From NCBI GenBank assembly GCA_002345845.1, contig DDWF01000118.1:95413-108844 (forward strand): a stretch of DNA of 13,432 nt. Direction: 5' to 3'. The notes beneath the pieces are model-generated. The model worked only from the letters and a program-made list of their open reading frames with translations, had not been told where the DNA came from and did no database searches. Below are positions 7,246 to 13,432 of this stretch, piece after piece. The position numbers were made by a program, and so were the translations under genes. Numbering within the stretch: position 1 is the first letter of the stretch; every line of letters begins with the position of its first letter. Source of the DNA: Betaproteobacteria bacterium UBA2293. Lineage in GTDB: Bacteria > Pseudomonadota > Gammaproteobacteria > Burkholderiales > Rhodocyclaceae.

Positions 7246-7919
7246 TCTATCTCGACGCCGTCGTCAGCCAGCAATTCGCCCCGGCCGACCTGCCGAATGC
7301 CGTCCGCGCCGCGCTCGGCAAACCGCTGCGCCGGGCGCCGGTGCTGGCCCAGCTGGCCGTGCTCGGCGCCCTCGCCTGCCTGCCCGCCGAACGGCGCCAG
7401 CGGCCGACCGCTCTGCTTTGGCAATCGACCAGCGGTCCACGCCTGGAAACCCTGGAGCTACTCGCCGAAGTCTGTCAGGGCAGCGGCGAGCCGATGCCCT
7501 TTACCTTTCTCGCCACCGTGCCGGCCAGCGCCGCCGTGCAATTGCGCCCCTTCCTGCCCGGCCTGCGCACCGCCTCGACGCTGCCGCTGGATACGGAACA
7601 GCAGGCCAATTGGGGACTGCTGCTGACCATCGCCAGCAACTGGCTGGCAGAAGGCCGCTACGAACAGGTGCTGTGCGCCCATCTCGACCACTGGGCCGAC
7701 TGCCTGAGCGGCCACTGGCTGGCGCTCTCCGCCACGCCGTCGAGCTGGGCGCTGGCAACCCTGGACTGCCACGTCACCAGCCCGGCCACCATGGCAGCTG
7801 ACACGCCCGACTTGCCCGTCGCCCTCAGTCGCTGGCTGGGGGGCGCGCCGGCCGGTCAGCCGCTGCAACTTGATTCTCCCGCCGCTCCCGGGCTGGCGGT
7901 AGAATTCGCCCGAATCTAA
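7242..7919 (+). CDS. Short chain-length-factor-like ketosynthase partner (ApeC-like)
   Basis: The 225-residue protein resembles only the N-terminal half of a ketosynthase, as in the 'beta-ketoacyl synthase, N-terminal-like' family that includes ApeC of aryl polyene clusters. No NAC-type nucleophile exists. Aligning NWLAEGRYEQVLCA (133-146) by hand with SLIAAGQIDEAVVLG of the preceding KS puts Gln121 opposite its Cys129; Gln at this place is the classic chain-length-factor substitution. It is therefore probably a non-condensing partner that shapes the KS pocket and sets chain length. It begins inside the KS stop (ATGA) and is the last gene of the operon. A longer opening upstream in this frame is inside the KS gene. 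The family call is by recollection and position; the Gln alignment is inference. Confidence 0.75.
   Translation: MIYLDAVVSQQFAPADLPNAVRAALGKPLRRAPVLAQLAVLGALACLPAERRQRPTALLWQSTSGPRLETLELLAEVCQGSGEPMPFTFLATVPASAAVQLRPFLPGLRTASTLPLDTEQQANWGLLLTIASNWLAEGRYEQVLCAHLDHWADCLSGHWLALSATPSSWALATLDCHVTSPATMAADTPDLPVALSRWLGGAPAGQPLQLDSPAAPGLAVEFARI
7900..7905 (+). promoter_or_regulatory. -10 box (TAGAAT) before the thioredoxin gene
   Basis: TAGAAT inside the last codons of the CLF-like gene lies 32 bases before the thioredoxin ATG. A TTGATT at 7870 is too far (24 bases) to be a normal -35. It suggests a transcription unit separate from the biosynthetic operon, although read-through across the 18-base gap is likely too. 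Confidence 0.45.
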
Positions 7920-7937
7920 CTTTCCGCCGAGAACGCC

Positions 7938-8795
7938 ATGTCCCAATTCGCCTTTGACGTAACCCTCGAAGATTTCGAAGCCAAGGTGCTGCTGCCAGCC
8001 GAAACCGTGCCGGTACTCGTCGATTTCTGGGCACCGTGGTGCGAACCCTGCAAGGTGCTGAAGCCGATGCTGGAAAAGCTGGCCGAGGAGTACGCTGGGC
8101 GCTTCCTCCTGGCCATGGTCAATGCCGACGAATGTCCAGAACTGGCCCAGCATTTCGGCGTGCGCAGCATTCCCTCAGTCAAGGTCCTGTTCCAGGGCCA
8201 ACTGGTCGACGAATTCAACGGCGCCATGGCGGAAAGCCAGCTGCGCGAATTCATCGACCGCGTCGCGCTGCCGGCCGGGCCGGCCAGCGCCTCGCCACGC
8301 GAACAGGCCGTGGCGCTGATTGGCGAAGGCCAGCTTGATGCCGCCCTGGCCATCCTCGTCGACGCCAGCCGTGAGGCCCCGGACAACGAGGCAATCCGCC
8401 TCGATGCCATCGAACTGTTGATGCAACTCGGCCGCAACGACGAGGCGCAGCAATTGCTCGCCGTCGAATACAAGCAGGAGGCCGATCGCGCCGCCGCTCT
8501 GCGCGCCCGCCTGGCCCTGGCCCAGGGAGCCGCCGACACGGCGCCGCTGGAGGCGAAGCTGGCCGCCAACCCCGACGATCACGCCACGCGCCTCGAACTG
8601 GCCCGTGCCTATGCCGCCCAGAGCCGCTTCCGCGAAGCCCTCGAAGCGGCGCTGGAAGTCGTCAGCCGTGACCGCTTCTTCGACGAAGGCGCCGGGCGCA
8701 AAGCCCTGCTGCAACTGTTCGAGGCCCTGGCCAGCGAACAATACGACGACCTGGTCCGCGAGTTCCGCCGCAAGCTGTCGGCCGCCCTCAACTGA
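7938..8795 (+). CDS. ybbN: YbbN/CnoX-type thioredoxin with TPR-like C-terminal domain
   Basis: The 285-residue protein has an N-terminal thioredoxin fold (1-110) with active site WAPWCEPCK (Cys35, Cys38) and the cis-proline SIPS (Pro79). Residues about 125-285 are repeated amphipathic helices of TPR type, the architecture of YbbN/CnoX holdases rather than of 108-residue TrxA. CnoX binds unfolding proteins in the cytoplasm, protects them from over-oxidation and hands them to chaperones. E. coli YbbN lacks the CXXC pair, but many other proteobacterial members keep it, so this one is probably redox-active. The CEPC in place of CGPC is a small deviation that should change redox potential. It begins 18 bases after the biosynthetic operon and is probably unrelated to it. 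CCGAGAA upstream is a weak ribosome binding site. Confidence 0.9.
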   Translation: MSQFAFDVTLEDFEAKVLLPAETVPVLVDFWAPWCEPCKVLKPMLEKLAEEYAGRFLLAMVNADECPELAQHFGVRSIPSVKVLFQGQLVDEFNGAMAESQLREFIDRVALPAGPASASPREQAVALIGEGQLDAALAILVDASREAPDNEAIRLDAIELLMQLGRNDEAQQLLAVEYKQEADRAAALRARLALAQGAADTAPLEAKLAANPDDHATRLELARAYAAQSRFREALEAALEVVSRDRFFDEGAGRKALLQLFEALASEQYDDLVREFRRKLSAALN

Positions 8796-8818
8796 GCCTG
8801 GACAGGCGTTCGTCTGCC

Positions 8819-9718
8819 GTGCGCCTGTTCTACACCGATGTCTTTGTGCTGCCCTTGCCGGCCGGGCATCGCTTTCCCATGGAGAAGTACGCCCGCCTGC
8901 GCCAGCGCCTGCTGAGCAGCGGCGACTTCGCCGAAGGCGATTTCCACCTGCCACCGCCGGCCAGCGACGAAGAACTGGCCCGGGCGCATGACCCCAAGTA
9001 CATTCAGCAGGTCACCACCGGCAGCTTGCCCGAACGCATGCAGAAGGCCATCGGCTTTCCCTGGAGCGCCGGCATGGTCGAACGCTCGCGGCGCTCGGCT
9101 GGGGCTACCCTCGCCGCCTGCCGGGCGGCGCTGGCCGACGGCGTCGCCGCCAATCTGGCCGGCGGCACCCATCACGCCTTCCGCGACCGCGGCGAAGGCT
9201 TCTGCGTCTTCAACGATGCCGCCGTCGCCGCCCGTGCCATGCAAGCCGAAGGCCGCGCCGAACGCATCCTGATCGTCGATTGCGACGTCCATCAGGGCAA
9301 CGGTACGGCCAGCATCCTGCACGGCGACGACAGCGTTTTCACCTTCTCCATCCACGGTGCCCGCAACTTTCCCTTCACCAAGGAATCGAGCGATCTCGAC
9401 ATCGAACTGCCCGACGGTTGCAATGACGCTGCCTACCTGCTGCAGCTCGACGACGGCCTGGCCACCGCCTTCGACCTGGCCCGACCACAGCTGGTCATCT
9501 ACCTGGCCGGCGCCGACCCCTACGTCGACGATCGCCTCGGCCGCCTGGCGCTGACCATGGACGGTCTGGCCGAACGCGATTGCCGCGTTTTCACCCGCTG
9601 CCGGCAGGCCGCCGTACCCGTCGCCATCGCCATGGCCGGCGGTTATGCCCGACAGATCGACGACACCGTGGCCATCCATGCCAACACCATCGGCCTTGCA
9701 CGCCAGCATTGGGACTAG
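8819..9718 (+). CDS. Histone deacetylase-family amidohydrolase
   Basis: The 299-residue enzyme has the HDAC/acetoin-utilization fold. Visible motifs are GGTHHAF with the catalytic His118-His119 pair, GFCVFNDAAVAA (128-139), the zinc ligands Asp156 and His158 in DCDVHQGNGT, and Asp233 in AGADPYVDDRLG; GGY (274-276) carries the transition-state Tyr. Bacterial members deacetylate acetylated lysines, polyamines or other N-acyl amines in the cytoplasm; the substrate here is unknown. Start is GTG 8819, supported by GGACAGG at 8800-8806 and by the family's usual N-terminus (RLFYTDVFVLPLP). It lies 23 bases after the thioredoxin gene and shares no obvious pathway with it. An N-acyl amine product of the biosynthetic operon being its substrate is only speculation. 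Confidence 0.92.
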   Translation: MRLFYTDVFVLPLPAGHRFPMEKYARLRQRLLSSGDFAEGDFHLPPPASDEELARAHDPKYIQQVTTGSLPERMQKAIGFPWSAGMVERSRRSAGATLAACRAALADGVAANLAGGTHHAFRDRGEGFCVFNDAAVAARAMQAEGRAERILIVDCDVHQGNGTASILHGDDSVFTFSIHGARNFPFTKESSDLDIELPDGCNDAAYLLQLDDGLATAFDLARPQLVIYLAGADPYVDDRLGRLALTMDGLAERDCRVFTRCRQAAVPVAIAMAGGYARQIDDTVAIHANTIGLARQHWD

Positions 9719-9721
9719 AAT
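9716..9721 (+). promoter_or_regulatory. -10 box (TAGAAT) overlapping deacetylase stop; possible leaderless start
   Basis: TAGAAT includes the TAG stop of the deacetylase gene and ends six bases before the ATG at 9728, which is where a transcript would begin. TTGCAC at 9696-9701 is a candidate -35 with a short, 14-base spacer. No Shine-Dalgarno lies between. Confidence 0.45.
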
Positions 9722-9727
9722 CGAACG

Positions 9728-11221
9728 ATGGATAACGCTCTCTATCTCAGTTCATCGCTGCGTACGCTCGAAGCACGCCACGCCGACGAAGCGCTAATGC
9801 AGCGCGCCGGCGCCGCTGCCGCCGAATGGGCCGGCGAACTGGCCGCCCCACGCGGCCTGCCGATCCTCGTCATCGCCGGACCCGGCAACAATGGTGGCGA
9901 TGCCTTTGAAGCGGCCCGCCTGCTGCGTCTGCGCTTTTTTTCCGTCTACGTCGTCTTTGCCGGCCTGCCCGAGCGCCTGCCGGCGGATGCCCGTCTAGCC
10001 TGGCAAGGCTTCATTGATGGCGGCGGCAGCACGGTCGAGACAATCCCAACCGGCCACCGCTGGTCGCTGATCATCGACGGCCTGTTCGGCATTGGCCTGA
10101 CCCGCCAGCCGGCCCCCATCGCCGCCAGCCTGATCGAGGAGCTCAACGTACTCGCCCGTCGCGACCGCTGCCCGGTGCTCGCCCTCGATTGCCCGTCCGG
10201 ACTGAGCGCGGATACCGGCACCGCTCCGGGAGCGGTGGTCAGCGCCACGCACACCCTGACCTTCATCGCCGCCAAGCCCGGCTTGCTGACCGCCGATGGT
10301 CCCGATCATTGCGGTCAAATCCGCGTCGCGGCGCTGGAGCTCGACCCGTCCGGAGAACTGCCAGCGAATGGCCGGTGCCTGAGCCGTGGCGATTTCGGCC
10401 AATTCCTGCAGCCACGCCGGCAGAACAGCCACAAGGGTAGTTTCGGCAGCGTCGGCGTGCTCGGTGGCGCCCCGTCGATGGTCGGCGCCGCCTTCCTGAC
10501 CGCCCGCGCCGCCCTCAAGCTCGGCGCCGGCCGTGTCTACGCCGGTCTGGTCGACGCCCAGGCTCCAAGCTTCGACCCGCAGCAACCGGAACTGATGCTG
10601 CGCCGGCCACATGCCCTGCTGCAAACGACACTCTCGGCGCTGGCCTGCGGTCCCGGCCTGGGGGTCTCGCTGGAAGCATCCGAACTGCTCGAAGCGGCCA
10701 TTCTGCTCGACCAGCCGCTGGTCCTCGATGCCGATGCCCTCAACCTGATCGCCAGCGAAGCCAATCTGCAGCAGGCCCTGGCCAGCCGCCAGGTGCCAGC
10801 CATCCTGACGCCGCATCCGGCCGAAGCCGGCCGCCTGCTCGACAGCACGTCGGCTGACGTTCAAGCCGATCGCATCGCCGCCGCCAGCGAGATCGCCAGC
10901 CGCTACCGCTGCCATGTCGCGCTCAAGGGCTGCGGCACAATCGTCGCCAGCGTCGACGGTGCCTGGTGGATCAACAGCACCGGCAATCCCGGCATGGCCA
11001 CGGCCGGCATGGGCGATGTGCTGAGCGGCATCGTTCTCGCCCTGCTTGGTCAGCACTGGCCGGCGCTGCCAGCGTTGCTCGCCGGCGTACATCTACATGG
11101 CGCCGCCGCCGACCGCCTGGTGGCCGCCGGCACCGGTCCGATCGGCCTGACCGCCGGCGAGGTGATCGATGCCGCCCGCGATGAATTCAATGACTGGCTA
11201 CGCCAGCCGTCCTCCGCCTGA
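9728..11221 (+). CDS. nnr: Bifunctional NAD(P)H-hydrate epimerase / ADP-dependent NAD(P)H-hydrate dehydratase
   Basis: This 497-residue protein repairs damaged NADHX and NADPHX. The N-terminal epimerase domain (1-215) carries GPGNNGGDAFEAARLL (51-66) and the DGLFGIGL segment (117-124). The C-terminal ADP-dependent dehydratase domain (about 225-490) carries KGSFGSVGVLGG (236-247), LTPHPAEAGRLL (360-371), KGCGTIVAS (400-408) and NPGMATAGMGDVLSG (420-434) with the likely catalytic Asp430. Size and order match E. coli Nnr (YjeF). I keep ATG 9728, since ALYLSSSLRTLE belongs to the conserved first helix of the domain. It sits next to nadC, so two NAD-related genes are adjacent. No Shine-Dalgarno is visible and a -10 box ends only six bases upstream. 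Confidence 0.95.
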   Translation: MDNALYLSSSLRTLEARHADEALMQRAGAAAAEWAGELAAPRGLPILVIAGPGNNGGDAFEAARLLRLRFFSVYVVFAGLPERLPADARLAWQGFIDGGGSTVETIPTGHRWSLIIDGLFGIGLTRQPAPIAASLIEELNVLARRDRCPVLALDCPSGLSADTGTAPGAVVSATHTLTFIAAKPGLLTADGPDHCGQIRVAALELDPSGELPANGRCLSRGDFGQFLQPRRQNSHKGSFGSVGVLGGAPSMVGAAFLTARAALKLGAGRVYAGLVDAQAPSFDPQQPELMLRRPHALLQTTLSALACGPGLGVSLEASELLEAAILLDQPLVLDADALNLIASEANLQQALASRQVPAILTPHPAEAGRLLDSTSADVQADRIAAASEIASRYRCHVALKGCGTIVASVDGAWWINSTGNPGMATAGMGDVLSGIVLALLGQHWPALPALLAGVHLHGAAADRLVAAGTGPIGLTAGEVIDAARDEFNDWLRQPSSA

Positions 11222-11232
11222 CGCCCGGAAGG

Positions 11233-11238
11233 TACAAT
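11233..11238 (+). promoter_or_regulatory. -10 box (TACAAT) before nadC
   Basis: TACAAT lies 29 bases before the nadC ATG in the 46-base gap after nnr, the same spacing as the box before darA. No recognisable -35 is found. It supports the shorter nadC start at 11268. Confidence 0.45.
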
Positions 11239-11267
11239 TCGCCACCCCACCTTCGTCCCCACGCATC

Positions 11268-12131
11268 ATGGCCATCGACTTTCCCGTTCCGCTTGCTCCT
11301 GAAATCGCCCGTAACGTCTCTGCCGCCCTTGAAGAGGATCTCGGTGCCGGCGACCTGACCGCCAGCCTGGTCGATGGCAACCGCCAGACTCGCGCCACCG
11401 TCATTTCCCGCGAGCCCGGCGTGCTCTGCGGCAGCGCCTGGTTCGACGAATGCATCCGCCGCCTCGACCCGCAAGCCCGCGTTCGCTGGCACGCCGTCGA
11501 TGGCGAACGCATCGCCGCCAACCAGGCACTCTGCGACATCGACGCCAATGCCCGTGCCCTGCTCTCAGCCGAGCGCAGCGCCCTGAATTTCCTCCAGTTG
11601 CTCTCGGCCGTCGCCAGCAAGGCGCGCATCTACGCCGACGCCATCGCCGGCACCAAGGCGCAGGTGGTGGACACGCGCAAGACCCTGCCCGGCCTGCGTC
11701 TCGCCCAGAAATTCGCCGTCCGTTGCGGTGGCGGCGGCAATCACCGTCTGGCGCTGTGGGATGCCATCCTGATCAAGGAAAACCACATCCACGCCGCCGG
11801 CGGCATCGCCCCGGCCATGGCGGCAGCACAGCGGGTCGCGGCAACCGCCGGCGAGCGCTGCCGCTTTATCCAGATCGAGGTCGAATCGCTGGACGAACTG
11901 GAAACGGCACTGGCGGCCGGAGCAACGATGATCCTGCTGGACAATTTCAGCCTCGAGATGATGCGCGAAGCCGCCCGCCGCAATGCCGGCCGCGCCATCC
12001 TCGAAGCCTCCGGCAACGTCACGCTGGAAACCATACGCGGCATCGCCGAAACCGGTGTCGACCGCATTTCGGTCGGGGCGCTGACCAAGGACGTCAAGGC
12101 GCTCGACCTGTCGATGCGCTTCGTCGGCTAG
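11268..12131 (+). CDS. nadC: Nicotinate-nucleotide pyrophosphorylase (carboxylating)
   Basis: The 287-residue enzyme makes nicotinate mononucleotide from quinolinate and PRPP in de novo NAD synthesis. Conserved motifs are VVDTRKTLPGLR (133-144), KFAVRCGGGGNHR (148-160), LIKENHIHAAGG (168-179), the metal/phosphate segment EVES (204-207), LLDN (223-226), LEASGN (245-250) and ISVGALTKD (267-275). Length matches the usual 280-300. An in-frame start exists at 11169 inside nnr, but ATG 11268 begins at the first conserved region and has its own -10 box, so I choose it. There is no clear Shine-Dalgarno sequence. The gene follows the NAD(P)H-repair gene on the same strand; co-transcription plus an own promoter is the simplest reading. 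Confidence 0.96.
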   Translation: MAIDFPVPLAPEIARNVSAALEEDLGAGDLTASLVDGNRQTRATVISREPGVLCGSAWFDECIRRLDPQARVRWHAVDGERIAANQALCDIDANARALLSAERSALNFLQLLSAVASKARIYADAIAGTKAQVVDTRKTLPGLRLAQKFAVRCGGGGNHRLALWDAILIKENHIHAAGGIAPAMAAAQRVAATAGERCRFIQIEVESLDELETALAAGATMILLDNFSLEMMREAARRNAGRAILEASGNVTLETIRGIAETGVDRISVGALTKDVKALDLSMRFVG

Positions 12132-12185
12132 AACGGATTGCTAATTGACGTCATAATCCGGACAACATACCGATAACGATTGCCC

Positions 12186-12192
12186 AAGGGAG
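12186..12192 (+). promoter_or_regulatory. Strong ribosome binding site (AAGGGAG)
   Basis: AAGGGAG sits eight bases before the ATG at 12201. It is the clearest Shine-Dalgarno in the window and decides the call of the short gene that follows. Confidence 0.75.
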
Positions 12193-12200
12193 CCCTACCG

Positions 12201-12338
12201 ATGCTGTTCGCGCTGTTTTATGTGGTCGCCATCGCCATTCTGGTACTGCATTTCACCGGCTTTCTCGCCCGGCACAATCTCGAATGGCTGGTTCTGGTGC
12301 TCGCCGTCGCCGTCTTCCCGGCAGTCATCTATCTCTGA
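12201..12338 (+). CDS. 45-aa two-helix membrane protein, hypothetical
   Basis: The 45-residue product begins MLFALFYVVAIAILVLHFTG and has two hydrophobic stretches, about 1-20 and 28-45, joined by a short polar turn FLARHNLEW (21-29). It would sit as a helical hairpin in the inner membrane. A strong AAGGGAG precedes it, the codon choice is GC-rich like its neighbours, and it fills an otherwise gene-sized gap between nadC and thrC. I do not recognise the family. Small hydrophobic proteins of this sort are often accessory subunits or stress-related, but nothing here shows a role. A TTGACG at 12145-12150 may be part of its promoter (weak -10 candidates follow). It is shorter than usual gene-finder cut-offs. 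Confidence 0.7.
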   Translation: MLFALFYVVAIAILVLHFTGFLARHNLEWLVLVLAVAVFPAVIYL

Positions 12339-12341
12339 CCC

Positions 12342-12363
12342 GCTCCGGCCTTCCGGCCGGAGC
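12342..12363. terminator. GC-rich hairpin between convergent genes
   Basis: GCTCCGGCC, loop TTCC, then GGCCGGAGC give a perfect 9-bp stem. It begins four bases after the short gene's stop and lies 14 bases beyond the stop of thrC on the other strand. Neither side has a run of T, so it may be a weak or bidirectional terminator, or an RNA 3'-end stabiliser. Confidence 0.6.
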
Positions 12364-12377
12364 TTGAGCGCCGCCGA

Positions 12378-13432
12378 TCAAACGTGATCGACGATGAAGC
12401 GCTTGATGGCGTCGACATCGGGCGCCATGACAACCACCCGCTGCGGCAGCTCTTCAATCCCGGCCAGATCGGCGGGACGCACCGGCTCGGCGCCCAGCGC
12501 CTCGCGGATTGTTTCCTCGAACTTGGCCGGCTGGGCTGTTTCCAGGACGATCATCGGCACGCCGGCCTGGCGCTGCTCAAGGGCGACCTTGAGGCCATCA
12601 GCCGTGTGCGTGTCAAGCATGACGTTGTAGCGCCCCTGGGCGAAACGGATGGTCTTGATGCGATCGCTGTGCGTGCTCTTGCCAGAGATGAAGCCAAATT
12701 GCGGCATCTTCGCCCAGTGCGCGGTCGCTGACAGGTCGAAAGCCTGGCCCTTGTCGACCTTGGCCCACAGCTCGCGGACGATGGCCGGATCGCGGCCAAC
12801 CAGATCGAAAACGAAACGCTCGAAATTGGAGGCCTTGGAAATGTCCATCGACGGGCTGGAGGTGACGCTGGTCTCGACCGAGGTGCGCGGACGATAGACG
12901 CCGGTGCGGAAAAACTCGTCAAGCACGTCGTTTTCATTGGTGGCCAGCACCAGCTTGGCAATCGGCAGGCCCATCTGGCGAGCGATATGGCCGGCGCAGA
13001 TGTTGCCGAAATTGCCGGACGGCACGGCGAAGGCGACCTGTTCGTCATTGGACTTCGTCGCCAGGAAATAGCCCTGGAAGTAATAGACGATCTGCGCCGC
13101 GACGCGCGCCCAGTTGATCGAATTGACGGCGCCAATCTTGTACTGCTTCTTGAAGGCGGCATCGTTGGAAACGGCCTTGACGATGTCCTGGGCGTCATCG
13201 AACATGCCGGTGACGGCGATGTTGAAGATGTTGTCGTCCTGCAGCGAATACATCTGGGCGCGCTGGAAGGAGCTCATCTTGCCGTCCGGCGAGAGCATGA
13301 AGACCTTGACGTTGTGCTTGCCGCGCATGGCGTATTCGGCGGCCGATCCGGTATCGCCGGAAGTGGCGCCGAGGATGTTGATCGACTCGCCGCGTTGGTC
13401 GAGCACGTACTCGAACAGGTTGCCGAGCAACT
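12378..13432 (-). CDS. thrC: Threonine synthase, C-terminal part (runs off right edge)
   Basis: The minus strand reads 350 residues to a TGA at 12378, continuing beyond the window at the other end. It begins inside the gene: LLGNLFEYVL is the segment just after the FKD-type PLP-lysine region, which is outside. Visible motifs are NILGATSGDTGSAA (18-31 of the fragment), the PLP-binding and substrate loop AVPSGNFGNICAGHIARQMG (135-154), and TSSPSMDISKASNFERF (190-206). The enzyme converts O-phospho-L-homoserine to threonine with PLP in the cytoplasm. The roughly 470-residue family length implies about 120 residues are missing. It is convergent with the small membrane-protein gene, with a hairpin between. 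The TTG at 13430 is not a start, only an internal Leu codon. Confidence 0.96.
   Translation of the reverse strand, partial: LLGNLFEYVLDQRGESINILGATSGDTGSAAEYAMRGKHNVKVFMLSPDGKMSSFQRAQMYSLQDDNIFNIAVTGMFDDAQDIVKAVSNDAAFKKQYKIGAVNSINWARVAAQIVYYFQGYFLATKSNDEQVAFAVPSGNFGNICAGHIARQMGLPIAKLVLATNENDVLDEFFRTGVYRPRTSVETSVTSSPSMDISKASNFERFVFDLVGRDPAIVRELWAKVDKGQAFDLSATAHWAKMPQFGFISGKSTHSDRIKTIRFAQGRYNVMLDTHTADGLKVALEQRQAGVPMIVLETAQPAKFEETIREALGAEPVRPADLAGIEELPQRVVVMAPDVDAIKRFIVDHV

Larger units (their letters stand above)
278..7919 (+). other. Nine-gene DarA/DarB–KS/CLF–BtrH–ABC biosynthetic operon
   Basis: Nine genes on one strand with junctions of 11 bp overlap, 8 bp overlap, TGATG, TGATG, 1 bp gap, ATGA, ATGA and ATGA form a compact biosynthetic gene cluster. 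Known families: DarA plus DarB (dialkylresorcinol formation), ACP plus KS plus CLF (type II fatty acid/polyketide elongation, as in aryl polyene clusters), BtrH (acyl transfer from a carrier protein) and an ABC exporter. The run is bounded by divergent pyrG on the left and a thioredoxin gene with its own likely promoter on the right, so it appears complete. Ketoreductase, dehydratase, thioesterase and phosphopantetheinyl transferase genes are absent from the run. A resorcinol-type lipid product is inference. Confidence 0.8.

Noticed and set aside
278..7919. Recent horizontal transfer of the biosynthetic operon
   Set aside because: No transposase, integrase, tRNA, direct repeat or visible change of base composition borders it, and it sits between housekeeping genes. 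Older transfer cannot be excluded by eye.
278..7919. A true aryl polyene cluster
   Set aside because: No ammonia lyase, acyl-CoA ligase, ketoreductase, dehydratase, LolA-like or MMPL exporter genes are present; only the KS/CLF/ACP part and DarA/DarB are shared.
8819..9718. Deacetylase as a tenth member of the biosynthetic operon
   Set aside because: A thioredoxin gene with its own likely promoter intervenes, spacing is looser, and such deacetylases are common as stand-alone genes. No sequence link to the pathway is visible.

Overview
The window looks like a chromosomal segment of a GC-rich betaproteobacterium. A Rhodocyclales lineage such as Dechloromonas or Azonexus is my guess, from gene content and TAGAAT/TACAAT-type -10 boxes; no marker here proves the taxon. 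Housekeeping genes frame the window: the start of pyrG (CTP synthase, minus strand) at the left edge and most of thrC (threonine synthase, minus strand) at the right edge. I saw no tRNA, rRNA, CRISPR array, insertion sequence or phage gene.

Positions 278-7919 hold the most interesting part: nine plus-strand genes that overlap or nearly touch (ATGA, TGATG and longer overlaps) and surely form one translationally coupled operon. In order they are a DarA-like flavodoxin-fold aromatase with a C-terminal membrane segment, a DarB-like type III ketosynthase, a small unrecognised protein with an HTH-like C-terminus, a BtrH-type acyltransferase, an ABC exporter (ATPase plus ABC-2 permease), an acyl carrier protein, an ApeO/FabF-like ketosynthase lacking one usual catalytic His, and a short chain-length-factor-like partner. 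DarA and DarB homologues make dialkylresorcinols by head-to-head joining of two acyl chains. The added KS/CLF/ACP set suggests a dedicated acyl chain, BtrH suggests transfer of an acyl group from a carrier protein to an acceptor, and the ABC pair suggests export. No ketoreductase, dehydratase, ammonia lyase or phosphopantetheinyl transferase is present, so the pathway must borrow those steps. The product is unknown to me; a resorcinol- or cyclohexanedione-type lipid is the working hypothesis.

Positions 7938-12131 hold four more conserved plus-strand genes: a YbbN/CnoX-type thioredoxin with a TPR-like tail, a class II-type histone-deacetylase-family amidohydrolase, a bifunctional NAD(P)H-hydrate repair enzyme, and nadC of NAD synthesis. 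Each except the deacetylase has a TA(G/C)AAT box just upstream, so they probably have their own promoters in addition to read-through. The hydrate-repair gene may be transcribed leaderless from a box that overlaps the previous stop codon.

After nadC come a 45-residue two-helix membrane protein with a strong ribosome binding site, a 9-bp GC-rich inverted repeat between convergent genes, and thrC. Coding is dense and no gene-free stretch exceeds 300 bases; the longest, 110-277 between pyrG and darA, is a divergent promoter region.
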